This document shows, piece by piece, positions 34,323 through 42,302 of a DNA stretch of 42,774 nucleotides. Source of the stretch: an uncultured Aureispira sp. (GTDB taxonomy: Bacteria > Bacteroidota > Bacteroidia > Chitinophagales > Saprospiraceae). Position 1 is the first letter of the stretch, and the number at the start of each line of letters is the position of its first letter. A program made the translations under genes and the position numbers. The stretch is from contig CALDEP010000024.1 of the NCBI GenBank assembly GCA_937942475.1, positions 1-42,774 of the forward strand, written 5' to 3'. The notes below the pieces were generated by a model. It saw nothing but the letters and a program-made list of their open reading frames with translations. It ran no database searches and was not told the DNA's origin.

Positions 34323-35385
34323 AACAAGCTTAACACAACAATTAAAGCTTCAATATCCAATTATTCAAGGACCATTTGGCGGAAGTTTTTCTTCCGTCGA
34401 ATTGGTTTCTAAAGTTTCCAATTTAGGAGGCTTAGGTTCCTTTGGTTTGAATTCGTATTCTCCTGATCAAATTCTAGAAATTGATAAACAGATTAAGGAA
34501 AAAACTTCTAAACCGTATGCTTTGAATTTATGGGTTCCTTTTTATAAAGAGGCGATAACGAACTACACGTTGGAAGACTTTGAGGAGCTGAAAGGTGTCT
34601 TTAAACCTTATTTTGACGCTTTAGGACTTAAGTTGCCTGATTTTTTAGAACCCCAATTACAAAATTTTGAGACACAAATAGAAGCTGTCTTGGAAGCTAA
34701 TCCTCCTGTTGTTAGTTTTATTTTTGGAGTACCTGATCTAGAAATTATCAAGGCATTAAAACAAAAAAATATAAAAATAATAGGAACGGCAACGACTTTG
34801 GATGAAGGCAAATATATAGCATCATCTGGGCTAGATTGTATTGTTGCGTCAGGAATAGAGGCTGGGGGACATCGGGCTTCTTTTTTAGAAGTACCAGAAA
34901 AATCGACGATGACAACGGAAGCTTTAGTGCAAGTATTGGTACCAAATGTTAAACTGCCGGTCGCTGCGGCAGGAGGAATTACAAGGGGAAAAGATATTGC
35001 TAAAATGCTAGATTTAGGTGCTTCTGGTGTGCAGATGGGAACTGCTTTTTTGGCAACAAAAGCCTCTAATGCTTCTGCCTTACATAAGCGTCTATTATTG
35101 TCTGAGGAAGTATTGAAGACTAGTTTAACAAAGGTATTTACAGGGCGATTAGCCAGAGCAATTGAAACTAATTTATCTGCTGCATTGATGCAAGAAAAGA
35201 AAGTAGCCCCTTATCCAATTCAAAGTATGTTTTTGAGCTCTTTAAGGAAAAAGGCTTTGGAAAACAATGAATTAGGCTATAGTGCCTTTTGGGCAGGGCA
35301 ACCTTCATCGCCTTTGAAATATAAGGATGTAGAAGAATTATTTTCCGCTTTATTAGAAGAAATTACTCTACACGACGGTTTTTAA
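34312..35385 (+). CDS. Nitronate monooxygenase-like FMN protein
   Basis: 357 residues from the ATG at 34312, which overlaps the previous stop by 11 bases (an earlier in-frame TTG at 34306 is rejected). It is an FMN-binding TIM barrel of the nitronate monooxygenase (2-nitropropane dioxygenase) family: PIIQGPFGG at the start, LGGLGSFG, SGIEAGGHRASF with the conserved histidine, and AAAGGITRGKDIAKMLDLGASGVQMGTAFL for phosphate binding. Members oxidise nitronates such as propionate-3-nitronate using oxygen, or act on other small acids. Last gene of the tautomerase-SDR-NTF2 unit. The 3' end lies inside an inverted repeat (35363-35459). Confidence 0.9.
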   Translation: MWNKTSLTQQLKLQYPIIQGPFGGSFSSVELVSKVSNLGGLGSFGLNSYSPDQILEIDKQIKEKTSKPYALNLWVPFYKEAITNYTLEDFEELKGVFKPYFDALGLKLPDFLEPQLQNFETQIEAVLEANPPVVSFIFGVPDLEIIKALKQKNIKIIGTATTLDEGKYIASSGLDCIVASGIEAGGHRASFLEVPEKSTMTTEALVQVLVPNVKLPVAAAGGITRGKDIAKMLDLGASGVQMGTAFLATKASNASALHKRLLLSEEVLKTSLTKVFTGRLARAIETNLSAALMQEKKVAPYPIQSMFLSSLRKKALENNELGYSAFWAGQPSSPLKYKDVEELFSALLEEITLHDGF

Positions 35386-35459
35386 AATTTGACAGTAGGG
35401 GCTTTTTTAAACCAGATGTTAGATCGTTTCACTTTTACAAAAACGATCGTGTAGAGTAA
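35363..35459. repeat. Inverted repeat overlapping the NMO stop, with alternative hairpin
   Basis: A 21-base arm at 35363-35383 (TTACTCTACACGACGG...) is inverted with 2 mismatches at 35439-35459. An inner pair GATCGTTT (35422-35429) / AAACGATC (35441-35448) competes for the same right arm. The stretch TAGATCGTTTCACTTTT (35420-35436) also occurs, inverted, in the element at 40743-40910, and the end GTGTAGAG matches that element's left terminus, so the structure looks like a shorter relative. Confidence 0.55.
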
Positions 35460-35610
35460 TAAGAAATAGAAGTTACTAACTTATAACTCCTGTTGGTTAG
35501 TAGCCTTTGATTTTAGTATTCAAGGGTTTAAAGTAAGGGTAAAAAATGTAGCATAACGCTTTATTTTTAATTATCAAAAAACTAAAAAGATCAGGAAGCA
35601 CTAACATTCT

Positions 35611-35745
35611 AGCAGTGTTTAAATAAGCAAGTCTAGGATTCTCACCACGTAAGTAGCAGCGAAGTTAATTTACTTTGGAAGACAGGTTTTAATAGTCAAT
35701 CAAAATTTTCTTGCATAATGTCAGATATAATTATCAATTGAACTA
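35611..35745. repeat. Diverged copy of the right half of the 13134-13400 element
   Basis: AGCAGTGTTTAAATAAGCAAG (35611-35631) parallels 13291-13311 and TTCTTGCATAATGTCAGAT (near 35708-35726) parallels the right terminus at 13363-13381, with the same order and similar spacing. The left half and the left terminal repeat are not recognisable, so it is likely a decayed copy. Confidence 0.55.
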
Positions 35746-35841
35746 GGATTTTTTTACTTATCAGAATTGGATCTTAGTAAAGTGTTGCGTATACGTTGAA
35801 GAAATTTTATTTTCAAAACTTACTGAAAGTTTAGAAGAAAA

Positions 35842-35872
35842 TTTCTTTTTACGGAACATTTTACTAGTTTTG
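35842..35872 (+). promoter_or_regulatory. Candidate acyl-CoA dehydrogenase promoter
   Basis: TAGTTTTG (35865-35872) matches TAnnTTTG; TTTC (35842-35845) sits 19 bases upstream, one base off. Leader of about 68 bases. Confidence 0.4.
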
Positions 35873-35946
35873 TTCGTTTCATAGAAACAGAATTTAACCA
35901 AAAAGTTAATTAATAATACATCAAAAGAATTCAATCAATTAAAATT

Positions 35947-37740
35947 ATGATGATGGACACAGAAAAACAATTATTGAAAGGTGGTGAGTTTCTAATAAGA
36001 GAGACCGACCCTTCAACTGCATTTATAGTAGAAGATTTGACAGAGGAGCAGAATATGGTGCTGGGAATGGCTAAGGAATTTGTAGACAAGAAGGTTCTTC
36101 CTGTTACAGCTCAAATAGAAAAGCTAGACCTAGAGTTGACCACAAAATTATTAAAAGAAGCAGGTGATCTAGGATTATTAGGAACCTCATTTCCTGAAGA
36201 GTACGGAGGGTTTATGCAGAACTTTGAGACCAACATGGCTTTAACGTCTATTTTGGCTCCAACACGCTCTTTCTCTTTGTCTCATGGCGCACATACTGGA
36301 ATTGGTATGTTGCCAATTTTGTACTTTGGTACAGAAGCACAAAAGCAAAAGTATTTGCCACCTTGTATTGCTGGTGATAAATTTGCTGCTTATTGTTTGA
36401 CAGAGCCAACTTCTGGTTCTGATGCATTGTCGGCTAAAACACAAGCGATTTTATCTGAGGATGGTAAACATTACTTGGTGAATGGACAAAAAATGTGGAT
36501 TACGAATGCTGGATTTGCAGACGTATTTACGGTATTTGCACAAGTAGATGGCGATAAATTTACAGGATTTATTATTGAGCGTGACTGGGAAGGTGTTTCT
36601 TTGGGTGCTGAAGAACAAAAATTAGGTATCAAAGGATCTTCGACTCGTCAAGTGTTCTTCGAGAACGTAAAAGTTCCTGTAGAAAACTTATTGGGAGAGA
36701 TTGGAAAAGGACATAAAATTGCCTTTAATATCTTGAATATTGGACGTATTAAATTATGTGCTGGGGTTTTGGGTGCTTCTAAGTCTTTGAGTACTTTATC
36801 TATTCAATATGCAAATGAGCGCAAGCAATTTGGTAAAAGTATTGGAGAATTTGGTGCAATCAAATATAAGTTAGGAGAGCAAGCAACTCGTATTTATGCG
36901 GTAGAAGCTGCGATGCATCGTTGTGGAAGAGATATTTCTCGCATGGAACACCAATTGACAGAAGAAGGAAAACCGCTAGCAGATGCTTTGTTAGGAGCAG
37001 CAGAGGAATATGCCATTGAGTGTGCTATCTTAAAAGTTTATGGTTCGGAATGTTTGGACTATTGTGCTGATGAAGGGCTACAAATCCACGGTGGTATGGG
37101 CTATTCAGAAGAAATGCACATGGCAGGCGCTTACCGTGATGCTCGTATCAATCGTATCTTTGAAGGTACAAACGAAATCAACCGTATGTTGACGGTAGAC
37201 ATGTTGATGAAGCGTGTTATGAAGGGGGAAATTGATATGATGACTCCTGCAATGGCGGTTCAAAAAGAATTGACAGGAATGCCTTCTTTTGGGGATATGG
37301 ACAATGGATTGTTAGCAGATGAGAAAAAATATGTAACCAATCTAAAGAAATTATTCTTGGCAGTAGCAGGGGCAACGATTCAAAAATTGATGCAAGATCT
37401 ACAAAATGAGCAAGAAATTTTGATGAATTTGGCAGACATCATGTCTGAAATTTATATTTGTGAATCAGCTGTTTTAGCAACCTTAAAAGCTTGTACCGTT
37501 CGTGGAGAGGAAGCTTGTAAAGCGGAAATTACAATGACACAATTGTATATCAATGATGCGATTGAGCGTTGTGGTATTCATGCTAAAAATGCCGTTTCTG
37601 CTTGGGCAGATGGGGATACAAAACGTGTGATTATGTTAGGAATTAAGCGTTTTACAAAGCATGACTTCCTAAATACAAAAGCTTTGCGTAGAGAAATAGC
37701 AGACGATTTATTGGCTGCAAATAAATATTGCTTTAAATAA
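35947..37740 (+). CDS. Acyl-CoA dehydrogenase with C-terminal extension
   Basis: 597 residues; the ordinary catalytic core is about 380-400. Three ATGs in a row (35947-35955) leave the exact start open. Core signatures: YCLTEPTSGSDA, WITNAG, IKGSSTRQVFFENVKVP, ERKQFGKSIGEFGAI, ECLDYCADEGLQIHGGMGYSEEM, and RIFEGTNEINRM with expected catalytic base Glu406. It oxidises acyl-CoA to trans-2-enoyl-CoA with FAD, passing electrons to electron-transfer flavoprotein. The extension (about 410-597) is helical with a K/E-rich segment, as in the very-long-chain and Bacteroidota long forms. It stands alone, ending 113 bases before a terminator. Confidence 0.93.
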   Translation: MMMDTEKQLLKGGEFLIRETDPSTAFIVEDLTEEQNMVLGMAKEFVDKKVLPVTAQIEKLDLELTTKLLKEAGDLGLLGTSFPEEYGGFMQNFETNMALTSILAPTRSFSLSHGAHTGIGMLPILYFGTEAQKQKYLPPCIAGDKFAAYCLTEPTSGSDALSAKTQAILSEDGKHYLVNGQKMWITNAGFADVFTVFAQVDGDKFTGFIIERDWEGVSLGAEEQKLGIKGSSTRQVFFENVKVPVENLLGEIGKGHKIAFNILNIGRIKLCAGVLGASKSLSTLSIQYANERKQFGKSIGEFGAIKYKLGEQATRIYAVEAAMHRCGRDISRMEHQLTEEGKPLADALLGAAEEYAIECAILKVYGSECLDYCADEGLQIHGGMGYSEEMHMAGAYRDARINRIFEGTNEINRMLTVDMLMKRVMKGEIDMMTPAMAVQKELTGMPSFGDMDNGLLADEKKYVTNLKKLFLAVAGATIQKLMQDLQNEQEILMNLADIMSEIYICESAVLATLKACTVRGEEACKAEITMTQLYINDAIERCGIHAKNAVSAWADGDTKRVIMLGIKRFTKHDFLNTKALRREIADDLLAANKYCFK

Positions 37741-37853
37741 GCAAGGTTATAAAAATAACTGTTCGTTCTATCAATATTTTATGTAGAAATTGTATTATGT
37801 TGGTTATTAGCGATGTGCACTTTTTAGTCGTTAAGTTGCTAATGAATAGTTTT

Positions 37854-37899
37854 AAAAAAGCGACACCTCTATTTTTAGGAGGTGTCGCTTTTTTTTTAT
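37854..37899. terminator. Bidirectional intrinsic terminator
   Basis: Perfect stem AAAAAAGCGACACCTC (37854-37869) / GAGGTGTCGCTTTTTT (37879-37894) with a 9-base loop and a long T-run. It lies between the convergent acyl-CoA dehydrogenase and T9SS-cargo genes. Confidence 0.9.
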
Positions 37900-37922
37900 T
37901 TGATAACAAAGAACCACAATTA

Positions 37923-39299
37923 TTAATACTTAACAAATCGTTGATAGCCAAAACCTTTTTCTGTTTGTATTTCAATTAAATAAGTGCCTGCTGGCAAATC
38001 ATCAACCTCAATACTAGTCCCTGTAGTTTTTCGCTTTAAGATTTGCCCATTCAAATTTAGAACGCTAATAGTTTTTACCTGCTCTTCGGTAAAAATGTTG
38101 AGCAAATTGGTCACTGGATTAGGAGCAATAGAAAAGCTGCTGTTTACCTCTTGAATGTTTTCTAGGCTCGTAACAATGTCGTAAGACATCATAGATAGAG
38201 GATTTATGTTTTGGTTAGAATCTATATAAGAAACGAAAAGTGTATTGTTATCAATTTCTAATTGAAGGGAAACAATAGAACTTTGCGTAAAGCCCAGCGC
38301 CCCACCCAAAGGAACCCAATTTGTACCATCAAAAAGCATTACAGAACCTTTGGAGGCAGTTCCAAGATCAACAAAAGAGACATAAGGTGTTTGGTTGTGA
38401 AACTTAATCTGATTGTAACTAGCGGTTCCAGGAGAAAAACCTGTATTGCCAACAGGAACCCAGTTGGTTCCATCAAATTTCTGTACCGCTAATTTGTAAG
38501 AAAACTGATCGTCAGAGTGAACAAGATAAGGTTCCCCATTTAGAAAAGCAATCGGTTCAAAACCATTGATTAAGGGGCCTGTATTGGTTGTTGTTCCAAC
38601 AGGAACCCAAGCAGTACCATCGAATTTCATAACACCTGCTTCAGTAATAGGAAGCATTCCTGAGTAATTTGCACTCATAAAAGAGACATAAGGCGTTCCT
38701 CCCTCAAAAATTAAATTGGTGTCATAGGCTTGCCCCAAAGAGTAACCTGCCGAAAAACCAGGCGTTCCGACATAGACCCAGTTGCTCCCGTCGTACGTCA
38801 TAAGAGTAGCTTCAAAGGAATGGGTAGAATCCTCAAAGGCAACATAAGGCTCCCCATTATGAATCGCAACACTTTGAAAACGACCCTCTGCGGTTCCAAA
38901 TCCAGTGCTTCCCACATAAGACCAAGCAGTACCATCATATTTGAGTACCGTATTTCTTCTATTGGCTGTCCAGTCCTGATAGGCAACATAAACAAGCCCG
39001 TTGTCAATGGCAATGCTAGGGTAGGCACCTCTTATGGCAGGCAATCCAGTAAAATTTATAGTCACCCAATTTATACCATCGAATTTCTCTACTTTCAAAA
39101 GATAATTGTCAGCATGGTCGGAATAAACAACATAAGGTGTTCCATTATCAACAGCAAAATGATGATTTTCAATAGTTGCAGTACCACTTGAGAAAAACCT
39201 AGGGCCTACTTGTTGCCATATTTGTGCATTGGCTGAAGAGGAGCATAAATTTGTAATTAAAAGTAGGCACAGCACTAATTTTGAGGTAAAGAAAAGCAT
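37923..39299 (-). CDS. Seven-bladed beta-propeller with T9SS C-terminal sorting domain
   Basis: 458 residues from the ATG at 39299, where the signal peptide starts (MLFFTSKLVLCLLLITN...ANAQ); a longer frame upstream is non-coding. Residues about 27-370 contain seven repeats ending in variants of F/YDGTxWVPVG, each with a strand such as PYVSF or PYVAF before it, so seven blades can be counted. Residues about 385-458 form a type-A T9SS sorting domain: FSIAPNPVTNLLNIF, KTISVLNLNGQILKRKTTG and LPAGTYLIEIQTEKGFGYQRFVK. It is thus an exported or cell-surface protein, a likely client of the PorX-controlled system. Ligand unknown. Confidence 0.9.
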   Translation of the reverse strand: MLFFTSKLVLCLLLITNLCSSSANAQIWQQVGPRFFSSGTATIENHHFAVDNGTPYVVYSDHADNYLLKVEKFDGINWVTINFTGLPAIRGAYPSIAIDNGLVYVAYQDWTANRRNTVLKYDGTAWSYVGSTGFGTAEGRFQSVAIHNGEPYVAFEDSTHSFEATLMTYDGSNWVYVGTPGFSAGYSLGQAYDTNLIFEGGTPYVSFMSANYSGMLPITEAGVMKFDGTAWVPVGTTTNTGPLINGFEPIAFLNGEPYLVHSDDQFSYKLAVQKFDGTNWVPVGNTGFSPGTASYNQIKFHNQTPYVSFVDLGTASKGSVMLFDGTNWVPLGGALGFTQSSIVSLQLEIDNNTLFVSYIDSNQNINPLSMMSYDIVTSLENIQEVNSSFSIAPNPVTNLLNIFTEEQVKTISVLNLNGQILKRKTTGTSIEVDDLPAGTYLIEIQTEKGFGYQRFVKY

Positions 39300-39716
39300 A
39301 AAATTATAGTTTGAAACTTTAAAAAAACTGCTCATAAAGCAGGAATTGAATTTGCCTAAGGTAGTACCTATAGCGAATATAGGCAAAGACAGTTTTAGTG
39401 AAAGCTCAAGTCAGTTGCTCTTTTTTTAGCCGTTCTATTATAAATAATGGTTCTTTGACAAATCGTGTGGGGTTTTCAATTCTAGGTAGCTTTTAACTAA
39501 TTTTTAGATTTTAGATACTAGATTTTAGATCGCTTCGATTTTAGGTTAAACTACTGTTAATTAGTTTTTTAGGCTAAAACATAAAATCTAAGAGCGAAGC
39601 GATCTAAGGTCTAAAATCTAAAAATTTTAATTTCAAAGGCTACTTTTATTATTACCACATGATTTGCAAAAGAACCTAAATAATAAACTCTTTTTCCCAA
39701 TAAAAAAACTTTTTTT
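39300..39716. other. Gene-free region occupied by inverted-repeat element
   Basis: The leader of the T9SS-cargo gene (39300-39448) shows no clear promoter. The rest is the element at 39449-39676, ending 40 bases before the TPR-lipoprotein gene's stop. Confidence 0.6.
39449..39676. repeat. MITE-like element with terminal inverted repeats, copy A
   Basis: Terminal 22-base inverted repeats starting GGTTCTTTGACAAATC (39449-39464) with 3 mismatches to the inverse at 39655-39676. A long central hairpin pairs TTTTAGATTTTAGAT / ATCGCTTCG-type sequence (about 39500-39545) with its inverse near 39588-39626. It has no coding capacity. Copy B at 40743-40910 shares the ends and the TTTTAGA-rich hairpin. 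Confidence 0.8.
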
Positions 39717-40721
39717 TTACTTAGAATTTCCAAGTGTATTTTGAATAGAGTCTTGAAGGCGAATAAATTCTTCTACAACAACCTCTGTTTCTTTTCCTAA
39801 ATTCTTCAAACCACCTTGAGCCGATTTTGTTACTTCATGGTCAGGGAATCGTTTGATAATTTCTTGGTACAATTTTCCTCCCTCGGCAATAACATCCATG
39901 TTTTTCAACTTTGCAGTCGTTATATTATCATTAAGAGGCGAGGAGACGATTCTGTTTTTGCGAAGGTAAAGCGTAATGTTGGTATCGTACTCAACCGCAA
40001 GCATCAAGAGGACGTCAGGGTATTGGGCAAAATTAGGATAAGAAGTATAGATTTTATCTAAAAACTGAATGGCAATTAGATGTTCTTCTAGTCGAATGGC
40101 TAAACGAGCTCCTTGCAAGCAATAGGTAGCAGACAAAGGGCTGTCAGGATTGCTTTTGACAAAATTAGCATAAGTAAACATCAAGGTCTGCAAAGCACTT
40201 TCGCTAGGTTCAGCTCCTCTAGGCAAGCTGTTAATCTCTTTTAGAATTCTATTAATGTGGTCTTGCAATTTTTCCTTTTCAGGTCGGAAAAAATAATTAG
40301 CTTCTGCGACTCCTTTTCCTTGTGGAAATTTTTGCAGGTACTCTTTGTACAATTCTTCTGCACGTGAGGTTCTTCCTTGTGGACTGGCTTGAATCATAGC
40401 TAGAAAAAGATACGCATCTTCTAAAATTTCTGTTTTAGGATGCATTCTTATAATTGTTTCTAGATGCTTTGAAGCCTCGCTATGATTCTGCAACCTATAG
40501 TATAAAACAGCACAGCGATAGAGGTAAATAGGCGCCATTTCATCCTCTTCAAATTCATTGTGATATTGGATGTAATTGGCAATTAATGGACGCAAAAATT
40601 TATCTCCTGTGTTTTTGACTACAGCAGATTCCATTCCCGTTATTATCTCACGTTGATTGTTTCTTTCTGTATTACAGGAACTTAGTGCGATTGCTACCGC
40701 AAACAAAAGTAAATATCTCAT
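39717..40721 (-). CDS. TPR-repeat lipoprotein
   Basis: 334 residues with lipobox LSSC (Cys16), hence lipid-anchored. TPR-type helices fill the chain: APIYLYRCAVLYYRLQNHSEASKHLETIIRMHP, EDAYLFLAMIQASPQGRTSRAEELYKEYLQKFP, ATYCLQGARLAIRLEEHLIAIQFLDKIYTSYP and a final GGKLYQEIIKRFPDHEVTKSA. It resembles the BamD/YbgF group of periplasmic TPR proteins by architecture, but no specific orthology is claimed. The gene is bracketed exactly by two copies of one repeat element (40 bases downstream, 22 bases upstream). It is downstream of two FKBP-like lipoprotein genes on the same strand. Confidence 0.8.
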   Translation of the reverse strand: MRYLLLFAVAIALSSCNTERNNQREIITGMESAVVKNTGDKFLRPLIANYIQYHNEFEEDEMAPIYLYRCAVLYYRLQNHSEASKHLETIIRMHPKTEILEDAYLFLAMIQASPQGRTSRAEELYKEYLQKFPQGKGVAEANYFFRPEKEKLQDHINRILKEINSLPRGAEPSESALQTLMFTYANFVKSNPDSPLSATYCLQGARLAIRLEEHLIAIQFLDKIYTSYPNFAQYPDVLLMLAVEYDTNITLYLRKNRIVSSPLNDNITTAKLKNMDVIAEGGKLYQEIIKRFPDHEVTKSAQGGLKNLGKETEVVVEEFIRLQDSIQNTLGNSK

Positions 40722-40742
40722 TTTTATTTTTTTATTATTTTG

Positions 40743-40910
40743 GGTTCTTTGGCAAATTGTGTAGAGCTTTTAATTTTAGATTGTTTCGCTTTTAGACTAA
40801 ATCAGTTTTTTAGTCTAAAATCTAAAAGTGAAACGATCTAGGATCTAATATCTAAAAATAGTACATTTCAGGACTTACTTTTATTATTATCACACAAGCT
40901 ATCAAAGAAC
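40743..40910. repeat. MITE-like element with terminal inverted repeats, copy B
   Basis: Ends GGTTCTTTGGCAAATTGTG (40743-40761) and, inverted, GTTCTTTGATAGCTTGTGTG (40891-40910). The central hairpin is TTTTAGATTGTTTCGCTTTTAGAC-like with its inverse TCTAAAAGTGAAACGATCTA. It fills the entire gap between the FKBP gene and the TPR-lipoprotein gene, so it must contain or displace the latter's promoter. Confidence 0.78.
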
Positions 40911-40912
40911 GA

Positions 40913-41800
40913 TTATTTTTTTTGAACATCCATTAATTCAATAAAAAAGATGACCCAAGAATTAGGGGCAATGGCATCTCCATTTCCTTGAGCACCATAA
41001 GCTAAGTTAGGAGGAATAAACAAAACTGCTTTGCCTCCTTGGTTCAACAAAGTGGTGCCTTCCGACCAGCCTTCAATCAAAGATTGACTTCCAGCAATAA
41101 AAGATAAAGGAACCATATTAGAGTAAGAATCATCTACAATTTTTCCTGTATCCGAAAAACAAATATAATGCACACTGACTGCATCTCCATTCATCGCTTT
41201 AGGACCTGATCCCTTGTCGAAAATAAGGTAAGACAAGCCAGAACTCGTTTTTTGTAAATTAGGCAAGGTTTGATTTTGGAATTGAGTGATTAACTCAGGC
41301 ACTTTCAAGCGAATAGAGTCTAAATAGACCTGCTCGGCTAAAATTTCTGATTGAAGACTAGCTTGCGTTTTTATTTGGTGCATTTTATAAGTAAAGGTCA
41401 CCAAGTCTTCTTCTTCAAATTCTAATACATACTGTCCTAATAATTCGGGAACCTCAGCAGCAGGGATTAATAATCGGAGGCTATCGCCTTCTGCCATTAA
41501 TTTGAGTGCTCTAGTAAAGAAATTATCATAACGATCTTCGGGAATTTGGACTAAGATAGGATAAACACTATTATAAGAATGATCTAAAATTTGATCGCCT
41601 TTTTGTAAAGTATAATCAATTCGAACTTCTTCGCCTACTTTAGCAGGTGAGCCCGCAGATTTGCTGCTAAATTTTTCGTACCAAAATTCATTTTTTTTAT
41701 AAGGTTTTAATCCTTTGATTTGTTTTCTCCAAGCGGCACGTTGGCAACTACTAAAAATAAACAAAACTATTATTAATAAACTAAAAAAGGTGGGGCGCAT
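40913..41800 (-). CDS. Tandem FKBP-fold peptidyl-prolyl isomerase lipoprotein
   Basis: 295 residues with lipobox FSSC (Cys19). Residues about 50-150 form a degenerate FKBP-like domain (GEEVRIDYTLQKGDQILDHSYNSVYPILVQIP...). Residues about 190-295 are a proper FKBP domain: GDAVSVHYICFSDTGKIVDDSYSN, PLSFIAGSQSLIEGWSEGTTLLNQGGKAVLFIPPNLAYGAQGNGDAIAPNSWVIFFIELMDV. FKBPs speed proline isomerisation and help fold exported proteins; GldI in gliding Bacteroidota is a lipoprotein of the same type, an analogy only. The upstream gene (4 bases away) is a second FKBP-like lipoprotein. Confidence 0.87.
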   Translation of the reverse strand: MRPTFFSLLIIVLFIFSSCQRAAWRKQIKGLKPYKKNEFWYEKFSSKSAGSPAKVGEEVRIDYTLQKGDQILDHSYNSVYPILVQIPEDRYDNFFTRALKLMAEGDSLRLLIPAAEVPELLGQYVLEFEEEDLVTFTYKMHQIKTQASLQSEILAEQVYLDSIRLKVPELITQFQNQTLPNLQKTSSGLSYLIFDKGSGPKAMNGDAVSVHYICFSDTGKIVDDSYSNMVPLSFIAGSQSLIEGWSEGTTLLNQGGKAVLFIPPNLAYGAQGNGDAIAPNSWVIFFIELMDVQKK

Positions 41801-41804
41801 AAAA

Positions 41805-42221
41805 TTAGTTGATCTTCAGTATTTTATAGATAAATGTTGCCTTGTCTCCAGCTTTAAAATGCTCTTTGTAGGCAGATAGTTCTAGTCTTGCATCAGTAAC
41901 AGCAATGCTTGCGACACAACTGTCCCCTAATCCCAACCACGTCAGGGGATATTGGAATTTGTCTAGACTTTTGCTAGGAGGAATCGTAATTACAGAAGGT
42001 TCAATGGCATTGGCTGAACTTGCAATAAGTTGATCTTTATTCTTGAGGCAGTAATAAATGGTGACTTGATCACCCGTTTTTATTTTCGTTTTGGATGCAT
42101 CATCCGTGAATATAACTTTCTCATAAAGCTCGTCTATTGTTTTTGTGCGTTCGGGGGTACAACTAGTAATAAACACTAGAATCCATACAAAAAAGTAGGG
42201 CTTTTTAAATAAGAGGACCAT
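41805..42221 (-). CDS. Degenerate single-domain FKBP-like lipoprotein
   Basis: 138 residues, lipobox ITSC (Cys21). The body (KIKTGDQVTIYYCLKNKDQLIASSANAIEPSVITIPPSKSLDKFQYPLTWLGLGDSCVASIAV...GDKATFIYKILKIN) has the strand order of an FKBP domain and matches the first domain of the following gene, but lacks the aromatic active-site residues (YGxxG and W of typical FKBPs). It is probably a chaperone- or scaffold-like paralogue. It ends 4 bases before the tandem FKBP gene, so the two are one transcript. A 15-bp hairpin separates it from the membrane protein upstream. Confidence 0.75.
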   Translation of the reverse strand: MVLLFKKPYFFVWILVFITSCTPERTKTIDELYEKVIFTDDASKTKIKTGDQVTIYYCLKNKDQLIASSANAIEPSVITIPPSKSLDKFQYPLTWLGLGDSCVASIAVTDARLELSAYKEHFKAGDKATFIYKILKIN

Positions 42222-42236
42222 TTTATAGCATTAAAT

Positions 42237-42276
42237 TCCCTTCTAATTCATACGGTAAACCATGAATTAGAAGGGA
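42237..42276. terminator. 15-bp hairpin between two minus-strand genes
   Basis: Perfect 15-bp stem TCCCTTCTAATTCAT (42237-42251) / ATGAATTAGAAGGGA (42262-42276) with a 10-base loop. It lacks a strong T-run on the minus strand, so it is a weak terminator or a processing or leader structure. Confidence 0.5.
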
Positions 42277-42302
42277 GGTGTATAGAGTTGAATCGTTAAT
42301 TT

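Larger units (their letters stand above)
35386..35946. other. Gene-free region with repeat fragments and promoter
   Basis: The 561-base gap holds the inverted repeat (35363-35459), the decayed element (35611-35745) and the candidate promoter (35842-35872). No gene or RNA recognised. Confidence 0.5.

Noticed and set aside
37797-37979. 60-residue plus-strand frame after the acyl-CoA dehydrogenase
   Set aside because: It runs through the bidirectional terminator and into the 3' end of the opposite gene.
38262-39191. Two plus-strand frames across the T9SS cargo gene
   Set aside because: Shadows created by the repetitive propeller codons; the opposite strand has a signal peptide, blades and a sorting domain.
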